A stretch of DNA of 64,000 nt, taken from the NCBI GenBank assembly GCA_018830485.1, contig JAHJRQ010000015.1, forward strand, positions 372,001 through 436,000. The letters run 5' to 3'. This DNA comes from Pseudomonadota bacterium. Lineage in GTDB: Bacteria; Desulfobacterota; Desulfobulbia; Desulfobulbales; Desulfurivibrionaceae. Positions 43,903 to 53,121 of this stretch are shown in pieces. The notes under the pieces were generated by a model. That model saw only the letters and a list, made by a program, of their open reading frames with translations. It did no database searches and was not told the origin of the DNA. Each line of letters opens with the position of its first letter. The first letter of the stretch is position 1. The translations under genes were made by a program, and so were the position numbers.

Positions 43903-44898
43903 ATGAAGCTACCCCCCCTTACCATCGGCAAGTTCACCGCCCAGGTACCCCTTGTTCAGGGTGGCATGTCCATCCGCGTCTCCACCTCGGCCCTGGCCGT
44001 TCCCGTTGCCGAGTGCGGCGGCATCGGCACCATCGGCGGCTCCGCCATTCCGGTGGAGGAGCTCAAGGCCGACATCCGCAAGGCCAAGGCCGCGACCAAG
44101 GGGATCATCGCGGTGAACATCATGTTCGCCATGAAGAATTTCTACAATCTGGTGCAGGGCTCCATCGAGGCCGGGGTGGACATGATCGTCACCGGCGCCG
44201 GGTTTTCCCGGGATATCTTCAAGATCGGCAAGGAGACCAACACCCCCATCGTTTCCATCGTTTCCTCGCCCTCCTTTGCCATGCTCGCCGAGAAACTGGG
44301 CGCCGCGGCCATCGTGGTCGAGGCCAAGGAAGCGGGCGGCCATCTGGGCACCACCGTGGCCCTGCGCGACCTGTTTCCCGAGATCCGCAAGGTGGTGAAA
44401 AAGGTGCCCCTGATCGCGGCCGGCGGCATTACCAACGGCTTCGAGATGGCGGAGATGATGGACAAGTACGGGGCGGACGGGGTGCAGATCGCCACCCGCT
44501 TTGTCCTCACCAAGGAATGTTCGGTGGCGGAAAGCTTCAAGCAGGCCATGCTCCATGCCAACAAGGAAGACATCGCCCTGATCAAGTCCCCCGTAGGACT
44601 GCCGGGCCGGGCCATCAAGACCCCCTTTGTGGAAAAGCTCCTGAGCAAGAGCGACCTCAAGGCCAAGGAATGCAAATACAAGTGCCTGAAAAAATGCGAC
44701 CATGTCTATTGCATCAGCGACAGGCTTACCGCGGCCTGCGAGGGCAACCTGGAAGACGGCCTGGTTTTTTCCGGGGAAAATGTCTATAAAATGAAGGAAA
44801 TCCTCACCGTCCGCGAGGTTTTCGACCAGTTTGTTTCGCAGGCCGAGTCCATGTACAAGGAACCTGGAGTGACGTATCCAGGAGCCGTTGCGCAATAA
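43903..44898 (+). CDS. Nitronate monooxygenase-like FMN protein
   Basis: TIM-barrel FMN enzyme of the NMO/FabK group, 331 residues. KFTAQVPLVQGGMSIRVSTSALA, GGIGTIGG, VEAKEAGGHLGT (phosphate and active-site region with His) and IAAGGITNG are typical. A cysteine set CKYKCLKKCDHVYC at about 255-268 is extra to the usual fold and may bind a metal or cluster. The ATG at 43903 precedes the conserved start; a TTG at 43834 is also in frame. The substrate is uncertain (nitronate oxidation or an enoyl reductase-type reaction). Confidence 0.85.
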   Translation: MKLPPLTIGKFTAQVPLVQGGMSIRVSTSALAVPVAECGGIGTIGGSAIPVEELKADIRKAKAATKGIIAVNIMFAMKNFYNLVQGSIEAGVDMIVTGAGFSRDIFKIGKETNTPIVSIVSSPSFAMLAEKLGAAAIVVEAKEAGGHLGTTVALRDLFPEIRKVVKKVPLIAAGGITNGFEMAEMMDKYGADGVQIATRFVLTKECSVAESFKQAMLHANKEDIALIKSPVGLPGRAIKTPFVEKLLSKSDLKAKECKYKCLKKCDHVYCISDRLTAACEGNLEDGLVFSGENVYKMKEILTVREVFDQFVSQAESMYKEPGVTYPGAVAQ

Positions 44899-45024
44899 CC
44901 TCTATTTTCATGACCTTTACGCTCCGGCGTTTTATGCCGTTTTGGCTATCCCGATGACGATACTATTTTGTTACAACGGCTGAGGAGGAGTCCTCACACC
45001 TTGCGCTCCTGCCCGAAAAACCCC

Positions 45025-46362
45025 ATGGCCCCATCCGCTGACCTGGCTGAACTGCCCGAACCCCTCATCATCCCAAGGGCCGAACATCCCATCTCCCGCA
45101 AGGATATCGACCGCGAAGCCCTGAAGGTAATGCATCGCCTCCGGGACGCGGGTTTTTCCGCCTACCTGGTGGGCGGCGCGGTGCGGGATCTCTACCTGGG
45201 CAAGAAACCCAAGGATTTCGACATCAGCACCAACGCCCGGCCCGGAGAGCTGCGCGCCCTGTTTCGCAACAGCCGGATCATCGGTCGCCGGTTCCGGCTG
45301 GTGCAGGTCTTTTTCTTCGGCAACAAGATTGTCGAGGTTTCCACCCTGCGCTGCCGCAGTGAGTTTGAAGAAGGGGAGCGGGAAGAAGACGAGGTGCTGG
45401 CCCACAACAACACCTTCGGCTCCGAAGCGGAAGACGCCTTCCGGCGGGATCTCACCATCAACGCCTTGTTCTACGAGATAGAGAACTTCACCATCATCGA
45501 TTACACGGGCGGGGTGGCCGACCTCAACAACCGGATTATCCGCATTGTCGGGGAGCCGGAACGGCGGATTGTCCGGGACCCCGTCCGCATGCTTCGGGCC
45601 ATCCGCCACGCGGCCCGAAGCGGTTTTACCATTGAGGCGCGCACCTGGCAGGCCATTATCGCCAACCTGGACACCCTGCGCCTCTGCCCGGATTCCCGGG
45701 TGCGGGACGAATTCTTCAAGGATCTGAACAGCGGCGCCTGCGCCCCCTGGTGCCGGCTCGCCGTTGCCAGCGGCATATTTTTTCTCCTCCTGCCCTGCTA
45801 TGATGGGATTATCAGCCGAGAGGCGGAAGAGCCCTCGGGCGAAACCGGCCTCCTGTTTGCCCTGTGCCGGGTAATTGATCGCTTGCATGCCAGCGGCAAC
45901 CCTCTGCCGGAACACCTCCTACTCGCGGCTCTCCTGCTGCCCTGGAGTCAGGCGCGCTTCGACCTTTTGCATCTGCCGGCCGAAGGCCGAGAAACCTTTG
46001 CCTTTTCCCGCACCCTCCGCACCCAGATTGATGCCCAGCTGGAACACCTCAATGTCAAACGGGCCTCCAGGGAGGAGATCACCTCCCTGCTGGTCAATCT
46101 CCCGGTTTTTGTCCGGCACGGCGCGGAACAGGCCTGGCCCGGCTGGCTGAAACGCAAGAGTTATTTCCCGGACGGGTTGCTCCTTTTTCAGCTCTACCGG
46201 GAAGCCCTTGGCGGCTCGCCCGCCGATCTTGCGCCACGGCCCGAGTCTGGGGCTCCCCCAAGAAGCGCCAAACCCAGGACCGGCAAGCCCCGCCAGCCCC
46301 GGGCAGAAAGCCGCACCCCGGCGTTTTCCGGCAAGAAGGGCGGGATCTTCGGCCTCAAATAG
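45025..46362 (+). CDS. pcnB: PcnB-type polynucleotide adenylyltransferase
   Basis: Class II nucleotidyltransferase of the poly(A) polymerase / tRNA nucleotidyltransferase family. FSAYLVGGAVRDLYLGKKPKDFDIST carries the G-G and DxD motifs. RNSRIIGRRFRLVQVFF is the PcnB-specific form, and RRDLTINALFYE and RDPVRMLRAIRHAAR follow. The basic tail (RSAKPRTGKPRQPRAESRTP) fits RNA binding. The start is uncertain: ATG at 45025, or TTG at 45001 which follows GAGGAGGAG. Confidence 0.9.
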   Translation: MAPSADLAELPEPLIIPRAEHPISRKDIDREALKVMHRLRDAGFSAYLVGGAVRDLYLGKKPKDFDISTNARPGELRALFRNSRIIGRRFRLVQVFFFGNKIVEVSTLRCRSEFEEGEREEDEVLAHNNTFGSEAEDAFRRDLTINALFYEIENFTIIDYTGGVADLNNRIIRIVGEPERRIVRDPVRMLRAIRHAARSGFTIEARTWQAIIANLDTLRLCPDSRVRDEFFKDLNSGACAPWCRLAVASGIFFLLLPCYDGIISREAEEPSGETGLLFALCRVIDRLHASGNPLPEHLLLAALLLPWSQARFDLLHLPAEGRETFAFSRTLRTQIDAQLEHLNVKRASREEITSLLVNLPVFVRHGAEQAWPGWLKRKSYFPDGLLLFQLYREALGGSPADLAPRPESGAPPRSAKPRTGKPRQPRAESRTPAFSGKKGGIFGLK

Positions 46363-46379
46363 GTTGGGGACTTTTTTAG

Positions 46380-46445
46380 CCACGAACCCCACGAAACGAC
46401 ACGAAAAACTTCAACAGATTTCGTGTTCTTTCGTGGGGTTTATGG
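46380..46445. repeat. CACGAAA-type interspersed hairpin repeat
   Basis: The arms CCACGAACCCCACGAAAC... and the inverted ...TTTCGTGGGGTTTATGG match at about 23 of 27 positions around a short centre. It lies between pcnB and bioB. This is a common kind of gene-free repeat in related genomes. Confidence 0.6.
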
Positions 46446-46466
46446 CCGATTTTTTGGACAATTATC

Positions 46467-47399
46467 GTGAAAACCATGCTTCGTCAGCCCCCCGACATCA
46501 CCGAACTCCAGGCAATGCCCTTGGACGAGCTCATGCGGCAGGCGTTGGCGACAAAGCTGGCGCGGCGCGGAACCTCCTTTTCCCTGTGCAGCATCATCAA
46601 CGCCAAATCCGGCACATGCAGCGAGGATTGCCATTTTTGCGCACAATCCGCCCATTACCGGACCGAGGCGCCGGTGTATCCGCTTTTGGACACCGCCCAG
46701 ATCATTGCTGCCGCCCGGGAGGCGCAAAAAAACGGGGCCAGCCGTTTTTCGCTGGTGACCAGCGGCAGGGGGTTGGCCGAAGCCGACTTGCCCCGCATGC
46801 TCGATATCATCCGTGCCATCCGCGAAGAGGTGGGAATCAAGATCTGCGCCTCCCTCGGTATTTTGGGCAAGGATGAACTCCTTGCGCTTAAAGAGGCGGG
46901 GGTTTCCCGCTACCACCACAACCTGGAGACCTCCAGGGAGTTTTTTCCGCAGGTCTGCACCACCCACAGTTTTGCTGACCGGATCGCCACCATCAAGGCC
47001 GCCCAGGAGGCCGGGCTTTCGGTGTGCAGCGGCGGCATCTTCGGGTTGGGGGAATCGGAAACGGACCGGTTGTCCATGGCCTTGAGCCTTGTTGAATGCG
47101 GGATTGACTCGGTGCCCATCAACATCCTCATCCCCCTGCCCGGCACCCCCTGCGCGGGTATTCCCCCCCTGCCCATCGCGGAAATTCTCCGGACCATCGC
47201 CCTCTACCGGTTGATTCTGCCCCAGGCCGCCATTCGGTTGGCTGCTGGGCGAGAATCCGCCCTGGCAGATTTCTTAAGCTCCGCGTTCATGGGCGGCGCC
47301 GACGGCATGATGATCGGCGGCTATCTCACCCAGCGGGGCCGTTCCCCCCGGGCAGATCGCCATTTTGCCGAAGAGATCAGGCAATTATGGTCGATCTGA
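46467..47399 (+). CDS. bioB: Biotin synthase
   Basis: Radical SAM enzyme that inserts sulfur into dethiobiotin. SAM-cluster motif CSEDCHFC lies in AKSGTCSEDCHFCAQSAHY near residue 50. YHHNLETS, GGIFGLGE and PINILIPLPGTP are family blocks. It is 310 residues long. The start is either the GTG at 46467 or the ATG at 46476; neither has a clear ribosome-binding site. Its end overlaps bioF by 13 bases. Confidence 0.95.
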   Translation: MKTMLRQPPDITELQAMPLDELMRQALATKLARRGTSFSLCSIINAKSGTCSEDCHFCAQSAHYRTEAPVYPLLDTAQIIAAAREAQKNGASRFSLVTSGRGLAEADLPRMLDIIRAIREEVGIKICASLGILGKDELLALKEAGVSRYHHNLETSREFFPQVCTTHSFADRIATIKAAQEAGLSVCSGGIFGLGESETDRLSMALSLVECGIDSVPINILIPLPGTPCAGIPPLPIAEILRTIALYRLILPQAAIRLAAGRESALADFLSSAFMGGADGMMIGGYLTQRGRSPRADRHFAEEIRQLWSI

Positions 47400-48556
47400 A
47401 GGCGTGGCTCAACGAGCAGCGGGAAAAGGGCAGGCTGCGCAGCCTGCGACCCGTCATCGCCCGGGAAAAAGGACGGCTCATCCTTGCCGAAGACGACAAC
47501 CGCACGCTTCTCGATTTTTCCTCCAATGACTACCTGGCCCTTGCCGAACATCCGGCCCTCATCGCTGCCGCCCAGGAGGCACTGAGCCGGTTCGGCGCCG
47601 GTTCCGGCGCCTCGCGCTTGATGAGCGGCGACCTTGCGGTGCACCATGATCTGGAGCAAGCCGTGGCCCAGCTCAAGGGCCAGGAAGGCGCCCTCACCTT
47701 CGGCTCCGGCTACATGGCCAACACCGGCATCATCCCCGCCCTCATGGGCCGCCACGACCTCATCTTCAGCGACCGGCTGAACCATGCCAGCATCCATGAC
47801 GGCTGCCGCCTGTCCGGCGCCAGGGTAATACGCTTCCGCCACAACGACCTCAATCATCTCGAAGAGCTGCTCACAAAAAAACGGGGGACAACCACCCCCT
47901 TGATCGTGGTGGAATCCATCTACAGCATGGACGGAGACCGCTGCCCATTGCGCGAACTGGCGGCGCTCAAGGAGCGGTTCGGCTGCCTGCTCATGGTGGA
48001 CGAAGCCCATGCCACCGGGGTTTTTGGTCCCACCGGCGGCGGAATCATTGAAGAAGATGGGATGAGCGGAGCAGTGGATCTGGCGGTGGGCACCTTCGGC
48101 AAGGGACTTGGCAGCTATGGCGCCTTTGTGGCCGGGAACAGGGAGATGATCGAGTATCTGGTCAACCGGGCCAGGAGCTTTATCTTTTCCACCGCCCTGC
48201 CGCCGGCGGTTGCAGCAGCCTCCCTGGCGGCGGTGCGCCTCATCCGGCACGAGCCCGGCCTGCGCCGCGAACTGCAGGAAAAAATCGGTTATTTCAAAGG
48301 GGTGCTGCGCAAAGGCGGATACGAGGCAGACCTTGGCCCCTCGCAGATCATCCCCATTGTGGTCGGGGAAAGCGAAGCGGCGCTGCACATCGCAGAGCTC
48401 CTCCAAAAAAAGGGGATCTTCGCCACGGCCGTCCGGCCACCCACCGTACCACAGGGCACGGCACGGCTCAGGTTCTCCATCACCCGCCACCACAGCACCA
48501 CGGATCTTTCCAGGGCAGCCGAAACGCTGCTGGAGATCATGGAGGATAGCCGGTAG
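47387..48556 (+). CDS. bioF: 8-amino-7-oxononanoate synthase
   Basis: PLP enzyme joining pimeloyl-thioester and alanine in biotin synthesis. Its 389 residues include FSSNDYLALAEHP, GSGASRLMSG, SDRLNHASIHDGC, VDEAHATGVFG, and the PLP lysine in GTFGKGLGSYGAF near 242. It overlaps bioB, so bioB-bioF is one unit; bioA and bioD are not in this window. Confidence 0.95.
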   Translation: MVDLKAWLNEQREKGRLRSLRPVIAREKGRLILAEDDNRTLLDFSSNDYLALAEHPALIAAAQEALSRFGAGSGASRLMSGDLAVHHDLEQAVAQLKGQEGALTFGSGYMANTGIIPALMGRHDLIFSDRLNHASIHDGCRLSGARVIRFRHNDLNHLEELLTKKRGTTTPLIVVESIYSMDGDRCPLRELAALKERFGCLLMVDEAHATGVFGPTGGGIIEEDGMSGAVDLAVGTFGKGLGSYGAFVAGNREMIEYLVNRARSFIFSTALPPAVAAASLAAVRLIRHEPGLRRELQEKIGYFKGVLRKGGYEADLGPSQIIPIVVGESEAALHIAELLQKKGIFATAVRPPTVPQGTARLRFSITRHHSTTDLSRAAETLLEIMEDSR

Positions 48557-48593
48557 TTCCAAGGGGAAAAGAAAGAAAAAAGCAGGAGGGAAA

Positions 48594-48625
48594 ATTTCCG
48601 GGCTGGGACACACCCAGCCCGGAAA
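48594..48625. terminator. Bidirectional hairpin between bioF and the lipoprotein gene
   Basis: TTTCCGGGCTGGG and its complement CCCAGCCCGGAAA form a perfect stem. On the minus strand it runs into AATTTT, so it mainly terminates the lipoprotein gene but can also stop bioF readthrough. Confidence 0.7.
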
Positions 48626-48637
48626 TGAGACAGCGAC

Positions 48638-48880
48638 TTACTGTGCAGCAGGAGCTGCAGCGTCAGCAGGAGCAGCAGCGTCGGCAGGAGCAGCCTCGGG
48701 TGCAGGAGCAGCCTCGGGAGCAGGAGCAGCAGGAGCAGGAGCTGCAGGCTCAACTGCGGGAGCAGCCTGCTCTACAACAGGGGCGGCTACTTCGGCTTCT
48801 TCAGCTTTCTTGCAGGCGATCATGCCGGTGGACAGAAGCAGCATCAGGGCAAGGGCAACAGTGGTTTTTACTGATTTCAT
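48638..48880 (-). CDS. Small Ala/Pro-rich lipoprotein
   Basis: An 80-residue exported protein. The signal peptide SVKTTVALALMLLLSTGMIAC ends in a lipobox-like MIAC, so Cys25 is probably lipidated. The mature chain starts KKAEEAEVAAP and is a low-complexity run of A, P, E and D (APEAAPAPEAAP, ADAAAPADAAAP), with internal DNA repeats. It is likely a flexible cell-envelope tether. I start at the ATG at 48880 next to the signal. Confidence 0.75.
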   Translation of the reverse strand: MKSVKTTVALALMLLLSTGMIACKKAEEAEVAAPVVEQAAPAVEPAAPAPAAPAPEAAPAPEAAPADAAAPADAAAPAAQ

Positions 48881-49067
48881 GGTTCTCTTCCTCTCTTTGT
48901 GTTTTAATAATTGCGACAATGCGCATTACCCTTTGGTAGTGATCACATCCGGATCACCCAGACAACTTTTCCCTCGGTCAGGAGTGACAAATATTCGCTT
49001 TATACCTCCGCTCCTCGCCCGAGTAAAGAAAAAACATCAGTTCCTCCAAAAAATTCCCTGCCTCCCC

Positions 49068-49892
49068 TTATTTTTGACACACGGGACAGCAGAACGTGGC
49101 CCTGCCTGCCAAAACGCTGCGCACCACCGGCTGACCGCAGCGGGGGCAGGGTTGGCCCTGCCTGCCGTACACCGCAAGCTCCACCTGAAAATATCCGGCC
49201 TCGCCGCTGACGTTCTCGTAATCGGAGATGGTGGAGCCGCCCATGGCAATGGCCTTTTCAAGGATCTGCCGGCCCTTTGTGACGATGCGCTGCCAATCGA
49301 GCCTGGACAACCGGTTGACCGGGGTGTGCGGGTGAGTGCAGGCGGCAAAGAGTGTCTCGTTGGCGTAGATATTACCCAAGCCCACCACCACCCGGTTGTC
49401 CATGAGAAAGCTTTTCACCGGCACCCGCTTGCCCCGGGCTTTGTCCAGCAGATAATCGGCGGAGAAATCCTCGGCAAAAGGCTCAGGACCCATACCGGCA
49501 AAGGGATCGTTCTCCCGCAGCTCATTTTCCGAATAGACCTCGACGCAGCCGAATCTGCGCACATCGTTGAAGCGCATCTCCTTGCCGTTATCCAGCAAAA
49601 AACGGAGATGATCATGCGCGCGGCGGGGGGAATCGCGGTCAAAAAGACCGATCTTGCCGGTCATGCCCAGGTGGAAGAGCATGACGCTCTTGCCGGTCAA
49701 TCGCAGCATGATATATTTGGCGCGGCGCTCCACCCCCAGGATGAAGGAGCCCTCGACCCGGCTGTACATTTTGGCCCTGGGGAAAGGCTTGCGCAGCTTC
49801 TTGTTGCTGAAGGAAACCGAGAGGATTTTACGCGTGCGCACCAGGGGTCCAAGCCCTTGACAGACCACTTCCACTTCCGGCAGTTCGGGCAT
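49068..49892 (-). CDS. mutM: Formamidopyrimidine-DNA glycosylase
   Basis: Removes oxidised purines (8-oxoG) from DNA. It begins PELPEVEVVCQGL, where Pro2 is the catalytic nucleophile and Glu3 the proton donor. FHLGMTGKI, NDVRRFGCVEV and VVGLGNIYANE follow. The C-terminal zinc finger is CPRCGQPVVRSVLAGRATFCCPVC. The length of 274 is normal. Confidence 0.97.
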   Translation of the reverse strand: MPELPEVEVVCQGLGPLVRTRKILSVSFSNKKLRKPFPRAKMYSRVEGSFILGVERRAKYIMLRLTGKSVMLFHLGMTGKIGLFDRDSPRRAHDHLRFLLDNGKEMRFNDVRRFGCVEVYSENELRENDPFAGMGPEPFAEDFSADYLLDKARGKRVPVKSFLMDNRVVVGLGNIYANETLFAACTHPHTPVNRLSRLDWQRIVTKGRQILEKAIAMGGSTISDYENVSGEAGYFQVELAVYGRQGQPCPRCGQPVVRSVLAGRATFCCPVCQK

Positions 49893-49907
49893 GGCACAAC
49901 TCCTTTC

Positions 49908-50594
49908 TCAGCCTGTCCCCTCGGGCTTGATTTTCCGGATCAGCGTGGGGATAAAGAAGGAGCCGGCAAAGAGCGCCAGGGAAAAAAGAGCCTTCCAGCT
50001 CACCAACTGCCACCAGTCGCCGGATCTCCAGACCTCGGCCAGGGTGGCGAAGAAAAAGGTGAGGACAAAGCCGCCGGCGAGGATGCCGAACAGGGTGCCG
50101 AAGAAATAGTCCTTGAATGTCACCCTGGTCAAGCCCATGCCGAAATTGAGGGGGGTGAAGGGGAAAAAAATCAGCCGCAGGTAGAGCACCGTGGCAAAAC
50201 CGTTGGCCGCGATCCGGTCATCGTATTGCTTCAAGCGGTCGCCGATCAACCCCGCGGCAAAATCCCGCCCCAGGTAGCGGCCGATGAAAAAGGCCAGGGA
50301 GGCGCCGAGCATGGCGCCCAGCTCATTGTACAAAAACCCGTGAAAGGTGCCGAAGAGCAGGGCGCCGAGCCCGGTGAACAGGGTGGCGGGCAGAAAAAGG
50401 CAGATACCTCCGGCATAGAGGAGCACAAACGCCAACGGCCCCCAAGGACCAAAGGATTGCACCACCTCTTGCAGATAACTTGGCGAGATGTAGTGCCGCG
50501 CCGGGGTAAAGCGGAACAGCACCACCATCCCGAGCAGGAAGAAGGCCAGGCCGACCGCCTTGCCAAGTCCCTTCTTTTTTAACTGTTCTGTCAT
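49908..50594 (-). CDS. TVP38/TMEM64 (DedA-like) membrane protein
   Basis: A 228-residue polytopic membrane protein of the VTT family. Core motifs are FLPATLFTGLGALLFGTFHGF, the re-entrant loop ASLAFFIGRYLGRDFA, and LRLIFFPFTPLNFGMGLTRV. Related proteins are lipid scramblases or transporters. In many genomes members of this family neighbour disulfide oxidoreductases like the one at 57964-59445. I start at MTEQLKKKGLG. It reads with mutM, 15 bases apart. Confidence 0.88.
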   Translation of the reverse strand: MTEQLKKKGLGKAVGLAFFLLGMVVLFRFTPARHYISPSYLQEVVQSFGPWGPLAFVLLYAGGICLFLPATLFTGLGALLFGTFHGFLYNELGAMLGASLAFFIGRYLGRDFAAGLIGDRLKQYDDRIAANGFATVLYLRLIFFPFTPLNFGMGLTRVTFKDYFFGTLFGILAGGFVLTFFFATLAEVWRSGDWWQLVSWKALFSLALFAGSFFIPTLIRKIKPEGTG

Positions 50595-50670
50595 AATGGG
50601 CCGTCCGTGAAAAATATCAAACACCCCGTACGTGAAGCGCCAGGAAAACAGGATACGGAGGGGAACTTAG

Positions 50671-53121
50671 CTATATGGCGTAATGGGCATACAGCTCATG
50701 GAAGGCCGTGTCGAAACTCCTTGTGCTGGCAAACTTTCCGGCTTCCCGCCCCATCGATGCCAGCAGATGCTTGTCAAGCAGCATCTCAACCCCCTCGACC
50801 AGCGCGGCGGCGTTCTCCCCCTCCACAATGAGGCCGGTTTCCCCGTCCAGGACATTGTCCTTGGGACCACCTCGGTCAGTAACCAACACCGGTACCCCGC
50901 AGGCCTGAGCCTCCAGAGGGGTTTGGCCGAAGGTGTCCGAGCTGGAGGGAAAAACAAACAAATCGCTCTGCCGGATCGCATCCACATAGTGCGAGTCATG
51001 CAGAAAACCTGTAAATTCAACCTGATATCCCTTCAACTCCTCCTGCATCTCCTGGCGGTACGGCCCATCGCCCACAAATTTCCAGCGCAGGTTCCGGTGC
51101 TTCTCCAACAGGATCTTAACAGCTGACAGCAGATACTCCAACCCTTTATCCTTTGACAGGCGACAGGAGGTAACCAGGGTAAACACCTGAGGGTCCCTGG
51201 CAATGGTCCCCGGACAAAACCTTTGGGTATCGACCCCCCGCTTCATGATCCTGATCTTTTCGGGCAGGACTCCATGATGCATCAGGTTGTTCCGTGAGTC
51301 GCAGGAAAGGGCGAAGACTATGTCCGCCTGATTGTAGAACAATCGCAGCCCTTCCCATACCAGCTCCTCGATCCGTGGATCGTCGGTGTAGACGCCAAGG
51401 TAGCGGGCGAACTCGGTGTGGTGGGTGACAAAAAAAGGCTTGTTGAAAATGCGCTTGGCCGCGAACAGGGCCGCAATCCCCATGGGGCCCGGGGTTGCCG
51501 CATGGAAATGGGTAAAGGATTCCTGATAGGCGTACTGAAGGATATCGAGCAGGGAAGGAATACTGAGGGCCTGTTCCGGATACTCCTCCGCCCGCCAGGC
51601 AAAACGGGCGGCAAAGACCTTCTCTCCCAAGGTGCTGCTGCCTTCGCCGCAGGTCAGCACCTTGTACGGTATCTCCAGCTTGGCTGAGATTCGCACCAGC
51701 CCCTGGGCGAACTTGGCCGGACCATTGATCTCCTGAAAGGTATCGAAAAAATGGGCCACTCTGGGCTGTTCCGCTTGGCCGTTCCCCAGAAAATGCTTTC
51801 TGGCCCTGTGGGTGAAGGAACGGGTTTCATCAAAGATCCGGACGGAGATCCCGTAGGGAATGATCAGCTTCTCCAGATCCGCAAGTGTGCCCAATGTCCT
51901 GAATGGATTAAAAAAAAGTGTTCGAACCGGGGTGCGCGACTTGTCCCGGATAAAGGTGATCACTGCGTCATCGACCGCCTCCTTCATCAGCTGAAAAAAA
52001 CAGTTCGAAGCGCTACTGTTTTCCGGGGGCTCAAAACGGCTGACCGGCAGTTTACGCAGGGCCTCACAAAGCAGAGCCAGACTCTCGTCATCGCGAAAAT
52101 AATAACCGGATTGCCTTTTTTGCGGCAGGCAGCGACCAAGCCGCATGGCCCAGAGTTTCAAGCGGCCCGGACTGGGCAACTTTTTGCCGGTAAGCAGGGC
52201 GTATAATGCCGTGAGACGGCGGTCGCTGGCGACCACACGCTCCACGGCGCTGTTCCCCCGGACTTTATGATCGGCGCCCACCGCATAGAGGACGAAGTTC
52301 AGGTTTTCCGGCCGCGAATTGCGGAGCACCGCCACCGAGGCGGCGGCCTGGCTGGTGAACAGCTCGCCAATGGTCCGGGCGGCGGGATTCAAGGTGAAAC
52401 TCCGCCCCAGATAGCGCTTGATATGAGCATCCTGCCCGGCCTTGTTGACGAATTTCCGGGCAGGATTGAGCTTGGGCCGCGAAATGTCGAGACTGTGCAG
52501 GTCGGCCAAGGTTTCCAGCATCTGGCCGGAAAGAGAGGTAATGATCTGGTGCAATCCGTTGTTGGTTTGCTGGCCCTTGGAGCCGTTCAACTCGAAATGG
52601 TCGAACAGGAGCAGCATCTGCCCGAAATGCTCGAGGGTCAGATGATCGTTCACCGAATAGAACGGGTGGGCGAGCATGTAATGGATGCCCGACTCATCGT
52701 AATATCGGATCAGGTCATGGATGTTGTAGCGCAATCGCTGAATCTCGGCAAAAATCATCTCAGCCCGGCTCTTTTCGAGGTCATAGGTCAGGACATGGAC
52801 CTTGCAGCGGCGCTTGTGATTGACATGGGGGAAGAAAGCGGTGACCTCCAGCGAGACCGGCACATCCTCATACCCCTTGTCCAACAGGTACAGATTGCCG
52901 TCAATGGTGTCGTGGTCGGTGCAGGTATAGTGCGTCAACCCAAGCTCCTTGGCCATATGGTAGGCCTCTTCCGGGTCCGTCATGCATTCGCCCACCCCGA
53001 TTTTTTTGGTGAGATAATTGGTGGGCTTGGAGGAAAAGCGCGTGTGGGAATGAAGATCGATCTTCAGCCCCGGACGGGCAAGATAGTCCTGCCGCTCGGC
53101 ATGGGAGTTCAGGGTGATCAT
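50671..53121 (-). CDS. PHP phosphoesterase-GT4 glycosyltransferase fusion
   Basis: An 816-residue protein. The N-terminal part (about 1-190) is a PHP metal-dependent phosphoesterase: LKIDLHSHTRFSS, CTDHDTIDGN, EVTAFF and MLAHPF carry the metal ligands. After a middle region of about 200 residues, a GT-B glycosyltransferase of the GT4 type begins near 405: HFHAATPGPMGI, FVTHHTEFARYLG, MKRGVDTQRF, TSCRLSKDKGLEYLL, and the donor site SSSDTFGQTPLEAQACGVPVL. The combination suggests one step that cleaves a phosphate and another that transfers a sugar, perhaps in glycolipid synthesis. It overlaps the radical SAM gene by four bases. Confidence 0.88.
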   Translation of the reverse strand: MITLNSHAERQDYLARPGLKIDLHSHTRFSSKPTNYLTKKIGVGECMTDPEEAYHMAKELGLTHYTCTDHDTIDGNLYLLDKGYEDVPVSLEVTAFFPHVNHKRRCKVHVLTYDLEKSRAEMIFAEIQRLRYNIHDLIRYYDESGIHYMLAHPFYSVNDHLTLEHFGQMLLLFDHFELNGSKGQQTNNGLHQIITSLSGQMLETLADLHSLDISRPKLNPARKFVNKAGQDAHIKRYLGRSFTLNPAARTIGELFTSQAAASVAVLRNSRPENLNFVLYAVGADHKVRGNSAVERVVASDRRLTALYALLTGKKLPSPGRLKLWAMRLGRCLPQKRQSGYYFRDDESLALLCEALRKLPVSRFEPPENSSASNCFFQLMKEAVDDAVITFIRDKSRTPVRTLFFNPFRTLGTLADLEKLIIPYGISVRIFDETRSFTHRARKHFLGNGQAEQPRVAHFFDTFQEINGPAKFAQGLVRISAKLEIPYKVLTCGEGSSTLGEKVFAARFAWRAEEYPEQALSIPSLLDILQYAYQESFTHFHAATPGPMGIAALFAAKRIFNKPFFVTHHTEFARYLGVYTDDPRIEELVWEGLRLFYNQADIVFALSCDSRNNLMHHGVLPEKIRIMKRGVDTQRFCPGTIARDPQVFTLVTSCRLSKDKGLEYLLSAVKILLEKHRNLRWKFVGDGPYRQEMQEELKGYQVEFTGFLHDSHYVDAIRQSDLFVFPSSSDTFGQTPLEAQACGVPVLVTDRGGPKDNVLDGETGLIVEGENAAALVEGVEMLLDKHLLASMGREAGKFASTRSFDTAFHELYAHYAI

